Program-made: the position numbers and the translations under genes
Source of the DNA: a virus
Strand: one strand, 5' to 3'
IMG/VR virus record: IMGVR_UViG_3300028589_000019
Span: 1 to 39,319 of that record
DNA: 39,319 nucleotides
The notes under the pieces: generated by a model
Seen by the model: only the letters and a program-made list of their open reading frames with translations
The model's database searches: none
Told to the model about the DNA's origin: nothing
Shown: piece after piece, positions 31,684-38,816 of the stretch
Numbering within the stretch: the first letter of the stretch is position 1
Layout: every line of letters begins with the position of its first letter

Positions 31684-32081
31684 TGATCTTTTCTGATGAG
31701 CGTGAATCAACGCTGACCCGGGCGGTACTGATCAGTCTGTTCACCTGGCGCCGGGCGCTGACCGACGACCCTACGGACGATGAAGAACGGTTCGGCTGGT
31801 GGGGTGACAGCTACCCGAGTACAGCCGACGACCGCATTGGCTCACGTCTATGGCTGCTGCGCCGGGTCAAGCTCACTGACGCCACACAGCGCGACGCTGA
31901 GTTCTACGCGGACGAAGCCCTGCGCTGGTTGTTGGACGACGGCCACGCGATCGCGATTGAGATCACCAGCGAGAAGGCTGAAGTCAGTCGCCTTAACCTG
32001 ACGGTCATCATCACGGTGCCGGGCGGGGATCGCATCGAAATCAAACCTATCTCTTCCTGGCAGGTGATCTATGCCGTTTGA
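31683..32081 (+). CDS. Baseplate wedge protein (Mu gp46-like)
   Basis: A 132-residue wedge component of the GP46 family: LTRAVLISLFTWRRALTDDPTD, RFGWWGDSYP, RIGSRLWLLRRVKLTDAT, ALRWLLDDGHA. It is in the Mu order between gp45 and gp47 and overlaps gp47 by 11 bases. Confidence 0.9.
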   Translation: MIFSDERESTLTRAVLISLFTWRRALTDDPTDDEERFGWWGDSYPSTADDRIGSRLWLLRRVKLTDATQRDAEFYADEALRWLLDDGHAIAIEITSEKAEVSRLNLTVIITVPGGDRIEIKPISSWQVIYAV

Positions 32082-33108
32082 AACACCTTCACTACCGGTG
32101 CTCATCAGCCGCACGCAAAGCGATCTGGCCAGCGAAGCGCTGCGCCGCTCCGATGCGCAGGTGCTGGCGCGAACCTTGAGTGGCACGGCCTACGGTTTGT
32201 ACGGATACCTCGACTGGATTGCAGAACAGATCCTGCCGGACAAGGCCGAGGAAGAAACCCTGGAGCGCATCGCCGCGCTGCGCCTGAATCGGCCGCGCAA
32301 CGCAGCTCAACCGGCGGAAGGCAGTGTCAGCTTTAGTGCCGCTGCTGGCGCTGTGCTGGATGTTGATGTCGTGCTACAGGCAAGTGACGGCCGTATGTAT
32401 CGCGTGACCACTGGTATCACGACGGCCTTGGGCCTCAACACCACTACGATTGAAGCCGTAGAGCCGGGCGCACTTGGTAACGCTGATGCGGGCCTTCAAC
32501 TGACACTCGTCCAACCGGTTGCCGGCGTGACCAACGCGTTCACTGTCATCGCCCCGGGTCTGTCAGGCGGAATTGAAAAGGAAAGTATTGAATCGCTCCG
32601 CGCGCGGGTGATTCGGTCCTACCGCGTTATCCCGCACGGTGGATCGGCAGACGATTACGAGACTTGGGCTCTGGAATTTCCCGGCGTAACCAGAGCGTGG
32701 TGCCGCGGCAATTACATGGGGCCAGGCACGGTAGGAGTTTTTGTAATGCGTGACAACGATCCGGCGCCTCTGCCGAATCCGGCGCAGTTGCAGGAGATCA
32801 AGGACTACATCGAGCCATTGCGGCCTGTGACAGCTGAACTCTACGTGCGGGCCCCGACGCTGAAACCCGTGCTTTACAGCCTCCACCCCGTACCCGACAC
32901 AACTGCGGTGCGGGCCGCTATCACCGCAAGCCTGAAAGACCTGCATGAACGCGAGGCCGGTCTCGGCGACAAGCTGCTGATCAGCCACATCCGTGAGGCG
33001 ATCAGCAGCGCTGCCGGAGAAACCGATCACGGATTGACCGTACCGTCTGCAGATGTGCCCGCCGCCGCCAATGAGCTGCTGACCTTCGGAGGCATCACAT
33101 GGCTATAG
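32071..33108 (+). CDS. Baseplate J / Mu gp47-like protein
   Basis: A 345-residue wedge protein of the baseplate J family. The N-terminus FETPSLPVLISRTQSDLASEAL, the YGYLDWIAEQILPDKAEEETLERIAALRLN block, GGIEKESIESLRARVIRSYR and GGSADDYETWALEFPGVTRAWC are typical of the family. It overlaps both neighbours by about 10 bases. Confidence 0.93.
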   Translation: MPFETPSLPVLISRTQSDLASEALRRSDAQVLARTLSGTAYGLYGYLDWIAEQILPDKAEEETLERIAALRLNRPRNAAQPAEGSVSFSAAAGAVLDVDVVLQASDGRMYRVTTGITTALGLNTTTIEAVEPGALGNADAGLQLTLVQPVAGVTNAFTVIAPGLSGGIEKESIESLRARVIRSYRVIPHGGSADDYETWALEFPGVTRAWCRGNYMGPGTVGVFVMRDNDPAPLPNPAQLQEIKDYIEPLRPVTAELYVRAPTLKPVLYSLHPVPDTTAVRAAITASLKDLHEREAGLGDKLLISHIREAISSAAGETDHGLTVPSADVPAAANELLTFGGITWL

Positions 33109-33698
33109 CGCGAACCTCTGATGAATATCTTCAGCAATTGCGCGGACTCTTGCCGGCGGGTCCTGCATGGGACCCTGCCTTGGTCCCCGAGATTGATCTG
33201 GTCCTTACTGGTATTTCTTTGGAGTTCTCGCGGCTTGATGCTCGGGCGGTCGACCTTATGAACGAGATGGACCCGTCCGGCGTCAGCGAGTTGGTCCCGG
33301 ACTGGGAAGCCGTGATGGGCCTTCCCGACCCGTGCCTGGGGCCGAACCCGGCGTTTGAAGATCGGCGACTGGCCGTTCGCCGTCGACTCGTAGAGATCGG
33401 TGGACAAAGCAGGGCGTACTTCATCGAGATTGCCGTGAGTCAAGGCTATCCAGACGCCACGATCACGGAACACCGAGCGCCCCGAATGGGGCGTTCTCGT
33501 TTTGGAGCCGCGCACTTTGGTACTTGGTACGCACAGTTCATGTGGACGTTGAATACGGGGGGCCGCCACCGGCAGGGTCGTCGATTCGGAGTCAGCTACT
33601 GGGGGGAGCGTTTCGGCACCAACCCAGGTAATCCGCTGGAGTGCTTGATCCGACGCAGATCGCCGGCGCACACCGTCGTACACATCAATTATGACTGA
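33099..33698 (+). CDS. YmfQ/DUF2313 tail protein (Mu gp48-like)
   Basis: A 199-residue baseplate-to-fibre protein: YLQQLRGLLPAGPAWDPA, LSRLDARAVDLMNEMDPSG-like block, LVPDWEAVMGLPDPC, RRLAVRRRLVEIGGQSRAYFIEIA. It is the last conserved baseplate gene before the fibre, as in Mu. Confidence 0.9.
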   Translation: MAIARTSDEYLQQLRGLLPAGPAWDPALVPEIDLVLTGISLEFSRLDARAVDLMNEMDPSGVSELVPDWEAVMGLPDPCLGPNPAFEDRRLAVRRRLVEIGGQSRAYFIEIAVSQGYPDATITEHRAPRMGRSRFGAAHFGTWYAQFMWTLNTGGRHRQGRRFGVSYWGERFGTNPGNPLECLIRRRSPAHTVVHINYD

Positions 33699-33709
33699 GA
33701 GGTAGAACC

Positions 33710-34900
33710 GTGGATTTTCCGATTAGTGTGCCCAGTATTGGGTTGGTAGATGGCAAGTTTGTAGATGAGAGCCCTCTGACCGGTGCGCCGGGATCGCTCA
33801 TTCCGGCGCAGTGGGGTAATGCCGTTACTGAGGAAGTGCTGAACGCAATCGTTGCGGCGGGCCTGGCGCCCGATGAGAACAACAACGCCCAGTTGGTTAC
33901 AGCCATTCGTTTGCTTCAAAAACAACCGGTGCTCGTCGCCGACACTGGCATTGCTAACGCGTATGCAGCAGTCAACGCTCCCGCACTCTCAGCCCTTCCC
34001 GGAAATGGCTATGTTCAGCGAATCATTATCGCGCACGCCAATACTGGGGCGTCCACCTACGCGCCAGACGGGTTGTCGGCTAAGCCGATATACGGTCTAG
34101 CGCTTCAGCCGCTGCAGGGCGGCGAGTTGCCTGTTGGCATTGCTGTGTTGATGTATCTGGTGCAAGCCGGCGTGAACGGCGGCAATGGTGCTTGGATCAT
34201 CATCGAGTCATTGGGTGGTGCAAGCCAGATATCTCCGGCCACCAAAAGCCAGCACGCTATGCAGCTTGGGCAGGCGACCGGGCGGCTCATCAACATCTCG
34301 TCTTTTACCTCTTCAGGAACATTTACCCCGAATGCAAGCACAAAGATTCTGCGCGTTCGCGGGGTCGGTGGCGGCGGATCTGGTGGTTACTCGCTTGCGA
34401 CTGCCGCTGGGCAGACGAGTACCGGCACTGGTGGCGATGCAGGGGCGTTTGGAGAAATCTGGGTTACGTCCGGGATTGGATCAACGTCAATCTCAGTCGG
34501 TGCTGGAGGCGTTGGTGCGGCTGGCGGACAATCGTCATTTGGCGCTCTTCTCGTTTGTCCTGGCGGGGCTGCAGGCATCAACGGTGGCGCGTTTGCTCCG
34601 CCCAACCAAAACGTACGAACCGGGGCAATTTTGCAGCCTTCCGGCACTGGCATATTTGTTGTTAAGGGCGCAGGCAATGGTGGCTTAAACGGAATTTCTC
34701 TTTCGTCATCGTTCACGCAGGGCGGATCTGGTGGCAGCACCCAATATGGCGGTGGAGGGCAGGGTGCAATTAACGGGGTCGGCGGGGGCGGTATTGGATA
34801 TGGCTCTGGCGGTGGTGGTGCTACGTGCCTGCCCTCAACTGGAGCTCAGGCTGGCGGGAATGGAGCACCTGGTATCGTTATTGTTGAGGAGTACTCATGA
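33710..34900 (+). CDS. Tail fibre with glycine-rich adhesin tip
   Basis: A 396-residue fibre. The N-terminus (DFPISVPSIGLVDGKFVDESPLTGAPGSLIPAQWGNAVTEEVLNAI in conserved order) attaches to the baseplate. The C-terminal half from about residue 215 is dominated by Gly-rich runs (GVGGGGSGG, GAGGVGAAGG, GGSGGSTQYGGGGQG, GGGGIGYGSGGGG) separated by variable loops. This is the pattern of polyglycine-II sandwich adhesins such as the gp38 tips of S16-like phages, in which the loops contact the receptor. The start is GTG at 33710 with GAGG 7 bases upstream. Confidence 0.88.
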   Translation: MDFPISVPSIGLVDGKFVDESPLTGAPGSLIPAQWGNAVTEEVLNAIVAAGLAPDENNNAQLVTAIRLLQKQPVLVADTGIANAYAAVNAPALSALPGNGYVQRIIIAHANTGASTYAPDGLSAKPIYGLALQPLQGGELPVGIAVLMYLVQAGVNGGNGAWIIIESLGGASQISPATKSQHAMQLGQATGRLINISSFTSSGTFTPNASTKILRVRGVGGGGSGGYSLATAAGQTSTGTGGDAGAFGEIWVTSGIGSTSISVGAGGVGAAGGQSSFGALLVCPGGAAGINGGAFAPPNQNVRTGAILQPSGTGIFVVKGAGNGGLNGISLSSSFTQGGSGGSTQYGGGGQGAINGVGGGGIGYGSGGGGATCLPSTGAQAGGNGAPGIVIVEEYS

Positions 34901-35079
34901 ATAGATATGCCGTAATTGACACGGCCGGACTGGTAGAAAATGTAATTCTTCTGGATAGCCCGGAAGATTGGTCTCTACCTAAAAACTGCACGATTCATCA
35001 ACTTGATGACAGCCAGCGCTGCGGGCCTGGTTACACATATAAGGATGGTGAATTTACTGCCCCGCCAGAAGTGGTCTAG
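34897..35079 (+). CDS. Tail-fibre assembly/chaperone-like protein
   Basis: A 60-residue protein with the short fibre-assembly layout: YAVIDTAGLVENVILLDSPEDW at the N-terminus and CGPGYTYKDGEFTAPP at the end. It overlaps the fibre stop by 4 bases, so it most likely helps fold or trimerise that fibre. Codon use turns AT-rich from here to about 36250. Confidence 0.82.
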   Translation: MNRYAVIDTAGLVENVILLDSPEDWSLPKNCTIHQLDDSQRCGPGYTYKDGEFTAPPEVV

Positions 35080-35101
35080 TGCTTTGTTGAAGCACCGCCA
35101 G

Positions 35102-35120
35102 CCGCCATTGAGCGGTTTTT
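35102..35120 (+). terminator. Weak terminator after fibre genes
   Basis: CCGC/GCGG with a 6-base loop and TTTTT. The stem is short, so efficiency is doubtful. Confidence 0.5.
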
Positions 35121-35139
35121 GTGCCTAGATGGGTGAAAA

Positions 35140-35436
35140 TTAATTAGAGCGTTCAGCCGACCCCCTTGGTCGCATCAGGCGTTTACTAATCATGTGACTG
35201 CATCTGCCGGAAGTGCCACGCTGGATATGGTGGTGGACAGACTGCTGGCGGTGGCAGCCTCAGCAGTCAAGACTTGCGCCAAGTCCTTAAAGCAGCTGCG
35301 GATATCGATCTTCTGAGCAGCGCCATCCGTTCTTTTATTGAAGATAAACCTTACTCTGCCTGCTCGACCCGCATGGCTAGCCACGAGACTCCCGGAATGG
35401 TAGGTTGTCGATCACGGAATTTCGTCAACATGGAGT
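35140..35436 (+). pseudogene. Decayed coding remnant
   Basis: No intact gene fits this stretch of more than 300 bases. On the plus strand one frame reads SHQAFTNHVTASAGSATLDM up to about 35230. A neighbouring frame then continues with GYGGGQTAGGGSLSSQDLRQ and KAAADIDLLSSAIRSFIEDK to a stop near 35436. Together they look like the end of a fibre-type gene split by a frameshift and cut at its 5' side. A 64-residue minus-strand frame (35190-35384) is judged a shadow. Confidence 0.4.
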
Positions 35437-35443
35437 AACACCA

Positions 35444-36172
35444 ATGGGATGCTCTGCTGCTACGTTCTTGAATAAGTACGCGCCATCTATCGAGGGGTGG
35501 CTATTTGATGGTGCAGCATATGTGACGGAATACCTACTGGGCGCTCAAACATCAATGGATGTGAATGCTGGCTGTTTGGAGATAGGTGTCTACAAGGGGA
35601 AGTATCTTTCTTATCTTGCTGCGGCGAGCAATGTTCCTTGCGTGGGAATGGACGTGTTCATCTTTGATCAGAAAATCGAGGCTGAGCAGAATATAAAGCG
35701 CGTGATGAGCGCAACCGAATCGCAAAACTCGACCCAGCTTGTCAAGGTCAACACACGTACGCATACGGCAGACACATTCCGCGATGCGCTCACGGCGGCA
35801 GGTGTGAGCAAGTTGACATTTGCTAGCATCGATGGCGACCACAGTTGCGCTGGCGTGATGCATGATCTTCACCTCGTCGAAAAGAACCTGGCGCCCGGCG
35901 GAATTATCGCTATGGACGACATGTTCTCCGCTATGAGCCCTGCTGTATCTGAGGGCTTTTTCAACTACATGAAGTCTGGTTCAGAGTTGAAACCTATCGC
36001 ATTCAGCGACAACAAGCTATTCATGACAACACCCGGATTCGACGAGCTTTATCAGATAAAGCTCATGGTGGAGATGTCGAAACGAGAAAACCTGATTGGT
36101 GAACGATGGCTAGATGGCAATCAGTCCGGCCGCATTCGTCCTTTCCTGAAAGGAACAATGATTCATATCTAA
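35444..36172 (+). CDS. Class I SAM-dependent methyltransferase
   Basis: A 242-residue methyltransferase. Motif I is CLEIGVYKGKYLSYLAA (about residues 44-60), with VGMDVF as the acidic strand after it. FASIDGDHSCAGVMHDLHLVEKNLAPGGIIAMDD is the post-motif region of the Methyltransf_24 type, which includes sugar and small-molecule O-methyltransferases. ATG 35444 has GGAG 9 bases upstream; a TTG at 35405 would add 13 residues. AT-rich coding and its place between fibre genes and endolysin mark it as accessory. Target unknown: fibre, host surface sugar or a metabolite. Confidence 0.82.
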   Translation: MGCSAATFLNKYAPSIEGWLFDGAAYVTEYLLGAQTSMDVNAGCLEIGVYKGKYLSYLAAASNVPCVGMDVFIFDQKIEAEQNIKRVMSATESQNSTQLVKVNTRTHTADTFRDALTAAGVSKLTFASIDGDHSCAGVMHDLHLVEKNLAPGGIIAMDDMFSAMSPAVSEGFFNYMKSGSELKPIAFSDNKLFMTTPGFDELYQIKLMVEMSKRENLIGERWLDGNQSGRIRPFLKGTMIHI

Positions 36173-36221
36173 CAATCAATTCGACCGCTCAGGGAGCCGC
36201 TGATCAAATCGGTTTTTCTTA

Positions 36222-36247
36222 GCCGAGGCGCTCGGCAGTCCTTTTTT
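36222..36247 (+). terminator. Terminator after methyltransferase
   Basis: GCCGAG/CTCGGC with a 3-base loop, followed after AGTCC by six T. It closes the AT-rich accessory stretch. Nothing coding is visible from here to the endolysin start. Confidence 0.6.
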
Positions 36248-36333
36248 ATTAGGGGGGGCGGAATTGCTGGAATTTGAATTATTCAGCGGCTACCTCGACT
36301 GTCACCACCAGTGCGCATGCTGTCAAAATACTG

Positions 36334-36355
36334 AACCGCCCATGGCGGTTTTTTT
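36334..36355 (+). terminator. Intra-operon terminator before endolysin
   Basis: AACCGCC/GGCGGTT with a 3-base loop and seven T, then ATGCCCGGAG, the endolysin ribosome site. Same module as at 19944 and 23589. Confidence 0.8.
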
Positions 36356-36371
36356 ATGCCCGGAGAAAAGT

Positions 36372-36920
36372 ATGCCTATCACTCAGCAGCAGTTGCTGCA
36401 GATCCTCCCGAACGCCGGCGCCAAAGCCGGCGTTTTTGTTCCTGTCCTAAATACTGCCATGCAGCGCTACCAGATTGTCGGTACCAAGCGTGTCGCCGCA
36501 TTCATCGCTCAGATCGGCCACGAGTCCGGCCAGTTGCGCTGGGTGCGTGAGATTTGGGGGCCAACGGATGCACAGCGCGGGTACGAAGGCCGCAAAGATC
36601 TGGGCAACACCATGGCGGGTGATGGCACGAAGTTCTGCGGCCGTGGCCTGATCCAGATCACCGGCAGGACGAATTATGCGGCGTGCGGCGAGGCGCTGGG
36701 CTTGGACCTGATCAATCATCCAGAGCTGCTGGAGCTGCCGCAAAACGCCACGATGTCGGCAGCCTGGTGGTGGGCCACGCATGGGCTGAACACGCTGGCC
36801 GATGCTGGCGACAACGCGAACATCGGTAGCATCATCAACACCGGACGGCGCGGGCGCACTCCGAATGGCGCCGCTGAGCGCCAGACCTTCTACGAGAAGG
36901 CATTGCAGGTGCTGGCGTGA
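36372..36920 (+). CDS. Endolysin, glycoside hydrolase family 19
   Basis: A 182-residue muramidase/chitinase-like lysin that cuts peptidoglycan at lysis. Catalytic Glu51 and Glu60 lie in AQIGHESGQLRWVREI; FCGRGLIQITGRTNYAACG and the AWWWATHGLN helix are typical of GH19 phage lysins. It has no signal peptide, so release depends on the holins 22 kb upstream in the prophage map. GGAG precedes ATG 36372. Codons 14-22 encode a terminator-like hairpin (36411-36437). Confidence 0.92.
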   Translation: MPITQQQLLQILPNAGAKAGVFVPVLNTAMQRYQIVGTKRVAAFIAQIGHESGQLRWVREIWGPTDAQRGYEGRKDLGNTMAGDGTKFCGRGLIQITGRTNYAACGEALGLDLINHPELLELPQNATMSAAWWWATHGLNTLADAGDNANIGSIINTGRRGRTPNGAAERQTFYEKALQVLA

Positions 36921-37456
36921 TTGCCGTTCCGTGGAAAGCAGTGGGCGCGATAGTGCTGGTGCTGATCGGCGCCGGCAGCGCCTGGCAGTTTCAGGACTGG
37001 CGCTACGGCCGCCAACTGGCCGAGCAAGCGCGGCTGCACGCAGAAACCCTCAACCAACTCACACGGGGGGCCGCCACCGCGCAGCAAGCCGAGCAGGACA
37101 AGCGCCTGGCGCTCGAGCAGCGGCTTGCGGCCAGCGAGAAAACCCACTTCAGGAAAATGACCGATGCCCAACGTGACCAAGATCTCCTGCGCGATCGCCT
37201 TGCCACTGCTGATGTCCGGCTGTCAGTCCTCATCGACGCAGCCGACGCAGCCGACGCAGCCGACGCTGCCAAAGGCTGTGGTGTGCCAGCCACCGCCGGC
37301 ACCGGCGGCGTGGATCATGCAGCCGTACGAGCCCGACTTGACCCAGCGCATGCTCAACGAATTGTCGCCATCACCGATAGCGGCGACCGGGGGCTGATCG
37401 CGCTGCAGGCTTGTCAGGCTTATGTCAGAGCACTGGCGCCCCCACACTATGAGTGA
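36917..37456 (+). CDS. Rz: i-spanin, Rz-like
   Basis: A 179-residue inner-membrane spanin. It has one N-terminal membrane helix (about residues 7-23, AVGAIVLVLIGAGSAW) and a long periplasmic coiled coil (about 30-110), followed by an ADAADAADAA repeat and a C-terminus with three Cys in total. The GTG start overlaps the endolysin stop as GTGA. The partner o-spanin is encoded inside it in another frame. Confidence 0.88.
   Translation: MIAVPWKAVGAIVLVLIGAGSAWQFQDWRYGRQLAEQARLHAETLNQLTRGAATAQQAEQDKRLALEQRLAASEKTHFRKMTDAQRDQDLLRDRLATADVRLSVLIDAADAADAADAAKGCGVPATAGTGGVDHAAVRARLDPAHAQRIVAITDSGDRGLIALQACQAYVRALAPPHYE
37164..37397 (+). CDS. Rz1: o-spanin lipoprotein, Rz1-like, nested in Rz
   Basis: A 77-residue outer-membrane lipoprotein in the +1 frame wholly inside the Rz gene. 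The signal ends in the lipobox LMSGC with Cys20 as lipid site. The mature part is Pro-rich (TQPTQPTQPTLP, CQPPPAPAAW), as usual for Rz1. It would bridge to Rz and fuse the two membranes in the last step of lysis. GTGACCAAG-type Pro/Lys codon use differs from Rz because the frame is shared. Confidence 0.85.
   Translation: MPNVTKISCAIALPLLMSGCQSSSTQPTQPTQPTLPKAVVCQPPPAPAAWIMQPYEPDLTQRMLNELSPSPIAATGG
37235..37270 (+). repeat. Four 9-bp tandem repeats read in two frames
   Basis: GACGCAGCC at 37235, 37244 and 37253, then GACGCTGCC at 37262. In Rz it encodes Asp-Ala-Ala units and in Rz1 Gln-Pro-Thr units. Confidence 0.9.
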
Positions 37457-37458
37457 GG

Positions 37459-37827
37459 TCACCGGTTCGGTTGGCCGGTCCGCGCGCTGATCCCGGTAGC
37501 TGCGTCAAGCTTTGTGCTTAGTTCGCTGATGTGCTTGTCCTTGGCCATCAACTGCCAGTTGCTTTTGGTTTCGATATCGGTGGCTTTCCGGTTTGCGTCG
37601 GCAGCCTCTGACTTTGCTGCGGTCAGTTGCGTGCGGAGTTGATCGCGTTCAATTGCGACGGCGGCGTGCATCTCGACCAGCTTGAATATCCGTTCCCTGG
37701 CTTGTCGCAGTTGCAGGTTTAGTTCCTCAAATTCGTTTTCGTAAAGGGCGAGCTGGTGCCGGCATGTTTCGAGCGGTGTCGGGCAGCCCAGCCAGTTGTC
37801 AGTGTCTTCGATTTCAATGGGTTTCAC
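37459..37827 (-). CDS. Coiled-coil protein under a LexA box
   Basis: A 122-residue soluble, highly charged protein. Residues about 25-110 form a continuous helix rich in heptads (YENEFEELNLQLRQARERIF, then ERDQLRTQLTAAKSEAADAN). I recognise no family. It is the only leftward gene at this end and stops 3 bases from the Rz stop. The GTG start at 37827 has AAGG 8 bases upstream. A near-consensus LexA box (37846-37861) covers its likely -10. Gene size and SOS control fit an antirepressor or other induction factor, but this is inference. Confidence 0.75.
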   Translation of the reverse strand: MKPIEIEDTDNWLGCPTPLETCRHQLALYENEFEELNLQLRQARERIFKLVEMHAAVAIERDQLRTQLTAAKSEAADANRKATDIETKSNWQLMAKDKHISELSTKLDAATGISARTGQPNR

Positions 37828-37845
37828 GGAGCTGCCTTGTTGATA

Positions 37846-37861
37846 CTGTTTGTATATACAG
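37846..37861. promoter_or_regulatory. LexA (SOS) box
   Basis: CTGTTTGTATATACAG has both perfect half-sites CTGT and ACAG with 8 bases between them and further TA/TA flanks. It overlaps the -10 TATATA (37853-37858) of a minus-strand promoter with -35 ATGACG (37877-37882, 18-base spacer), 19 bases upstream of the GTG at 37827. Confidence 0.85.
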
Positions 37862-37912
37862 TAATCGAGGGCTGCACGTCATGCGAGGCTGAGGCGACGA
37901 GCTGCGGCTACC

Positions 37913-37995
37913 GTTTAAAATCAGTTCCGCATCTGAAATCATGGCCCTTGAATTACGCGGCTTGTAGGGCGTTAAAAATCAGTAGCTTGCGGAAC
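37913..37995. repeat. Second-arm repeats near attR
   Basis: GTTCCGCA at 37924-37931 and inverted TTGCGGAAC at 37987-37995 match the arm-site core near attL. GTTTAAAATCAG (37913-37924) and GTTAAAAATCAG (37971-37982) form a second repeat pair 58 bp apart. Likely P-arm binding sites for integrase and accessory proteins. Confidence 0.55.
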
Positions 37996-38035
37996 TGGAA
38001 TAGTGCTAACCTATTGATCTACAGAGATTTATAGA

Positions 38036-38087
38036 TGGATTGCAAATCCACCTACGCCGGTTCGATTCCGACCTCGGCCTCCACTAT
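38036..38087. other. attR core
   Basis: Exact copy of attL 10-61. The tRNA-Cys 3' half here is cut off from its 5' half and is not a functional gene. The host terminator follows at 38092-38127. Confidence 0.95.
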
Positions 38088-38091
38088 AAAC

Positions 38092-38127
38092 AAGCTCCGT
38101 AGATCCATGATTTACGGAGCTTTTTTA
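38092..38127 (+). terminator. Host tRNA-Cys terminator
   Basis: A 14-base stem with one mismatch or G-T pair, from AAGCTCCGTAGATC to GATTTACGGAGCTT, with a CAT loop and six T. It is now separated from the tRNA by the prophage. Confidence 0.85.
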
Positions 38128-38175
38128 TTTGCAAAGTACCGCAAGATTTGGTCTTGAAAAACGGTCATTGCAAAC

Positions 38176-38204
38176 TTGCTTCACCGGGAAGTGATGTATA
38201 TATT
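38176..38204 (+). promoter_or_regulatory. Promoter of tRNA-Leu
   Basis: TTGCTT (38176-38181), a 17-base spacer and TATATT (38199-38204), followed by a C/G-rich discriminator, about 70 bases before tRNA-Leu. It would keep tRNA-Leu expressed independently of the interrupted tRNA-Cys. Confidence 0.6.
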
Positions 38205-38279
38205 TCCCGCACTGTTGTTCAAGGCTTGATCCTGTCAGGATCGCGACTGTGCAGCAGAAGACAGCAGCACCGCGCTACC

Positions 38280-38366
38280 GCCCGAATGGCGAAACTGGTA
38301 GACGCATGGGACTTAAAATCCCCCGCTCGTAAGGGCGTGCCGGTTCGATTCCGGCTTCGGGCACCA
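38280..38366 (+). tRNA. tRNA-Leu(UAA)
   Basis: An 87-base class II tRNA. GCCCGAA at the 5' end pairs with TTCGGGC, the anticodon loop CTTAAAA gives UAA, a long variable arm CCGCTCGTAAGGGCGTG follows, the T-arm GGTTCGATTCC is intact and CCA is encoded. It is the host gene next to tRNA-Cys. Confidence 0.96.
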
Positions 38367-38375
38367 TGAATATCA

Positions 38376-38413
38376 AAGGCCTGCATGAGAATTCTCATGC
38401 AGGCCTTTTTTTT
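38376..38413 (+). terminator. Terminator after tRNA-Leu
   Basis: A perfect 14-bp inverted repeat, GGCCTGCATGAGAA with TTCTCATGCAGGCC, followed by eight T. Confidence 0.95.
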
Positions 38414-38432
38414 GTGCCTTTATTATGCGGCG

Positions 38433-38717
38433 CTAAACGAACGCCTGGCCGCCAAAGCCACGAGGCAAGCGCTGAAGACCAGCCATTGCTGTCAGCCGTT
38501 CGATCCATTCTGCGCGCCAGTCTGTTGCCCTGTGTGTGGTTTTGCCCTGGCGGGACATTCTTCGGGCCGCGTTGCGCTGATCCTTTCGTGCCTGTTTGTA
38601 GGCATCGGTATTGCGGCAACTGCGGCACTTCACACGATTGAGCTCGCGGCTTGCCGAAAGTTGCTCGCCTTTGTGCCCACAGGCCAGATGCCCGTCGACG
38701 TTGAAATGGATAACCAT
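38433..38717 (-). CDS. Host small Cys-rich basic protein
   Basis: A 94-residue host protein, unknown. CGHKG and CRSC give three cysteines and histidines in an order that could bind zinc, followed by a very basic helix (YKQARKDQRNAARRMSRQGK). ATG 38717 has AAGGAG 6 bases upstream. A longer frame from 38840 reads through the terminator at 38790 and is rejected. Confidence 0.7.
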   Translation of the reverse strand: MVIHFNVDGHLACGHKGEQLSASRELNRVKCRSCRNTDAYKQARKDQRNAARRMSRQGKTTHRATDWRAEWIERLTAMAGLQRLPRGFGGQAFV

Positions 38718-38789
38718 AACTGTCTCCTTTGCGACATGTATGAGTTTTGACAACTCACCCACAGCGCCGTTCGCTGCTTGGGTGCAGAC

Positions 38790-38816
38790 AAAAAAACACC
38801 CGCATGCGGGCGGGTG
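38790..38816 (-). terminator. Terminator of the 76-residue host gene
   Basis: CACCCGC/GCGGGTG with a 6-base loop, followed on the minus strand by six to seven T. It separates the two host genes. In the same spacer an 8-bp inverted repeat GCGGTGAC/GTCACCGC lies at 38908-38929 without a T-run. Confidence 0.8.

Noticed and set aside
33710-34900. Diversity-generating retroelement acting on the fibre
   Set aside because: No reverse transcriptase, no template repeat and no adenine-biased variable repeat are visible near the fibre gene.
35190-35384. 64-codon minus-strand frame in the decayed stretch
   Set aside because: No ribosome site and no homology I recognise. The plus-strand remnant frames explain the region better.
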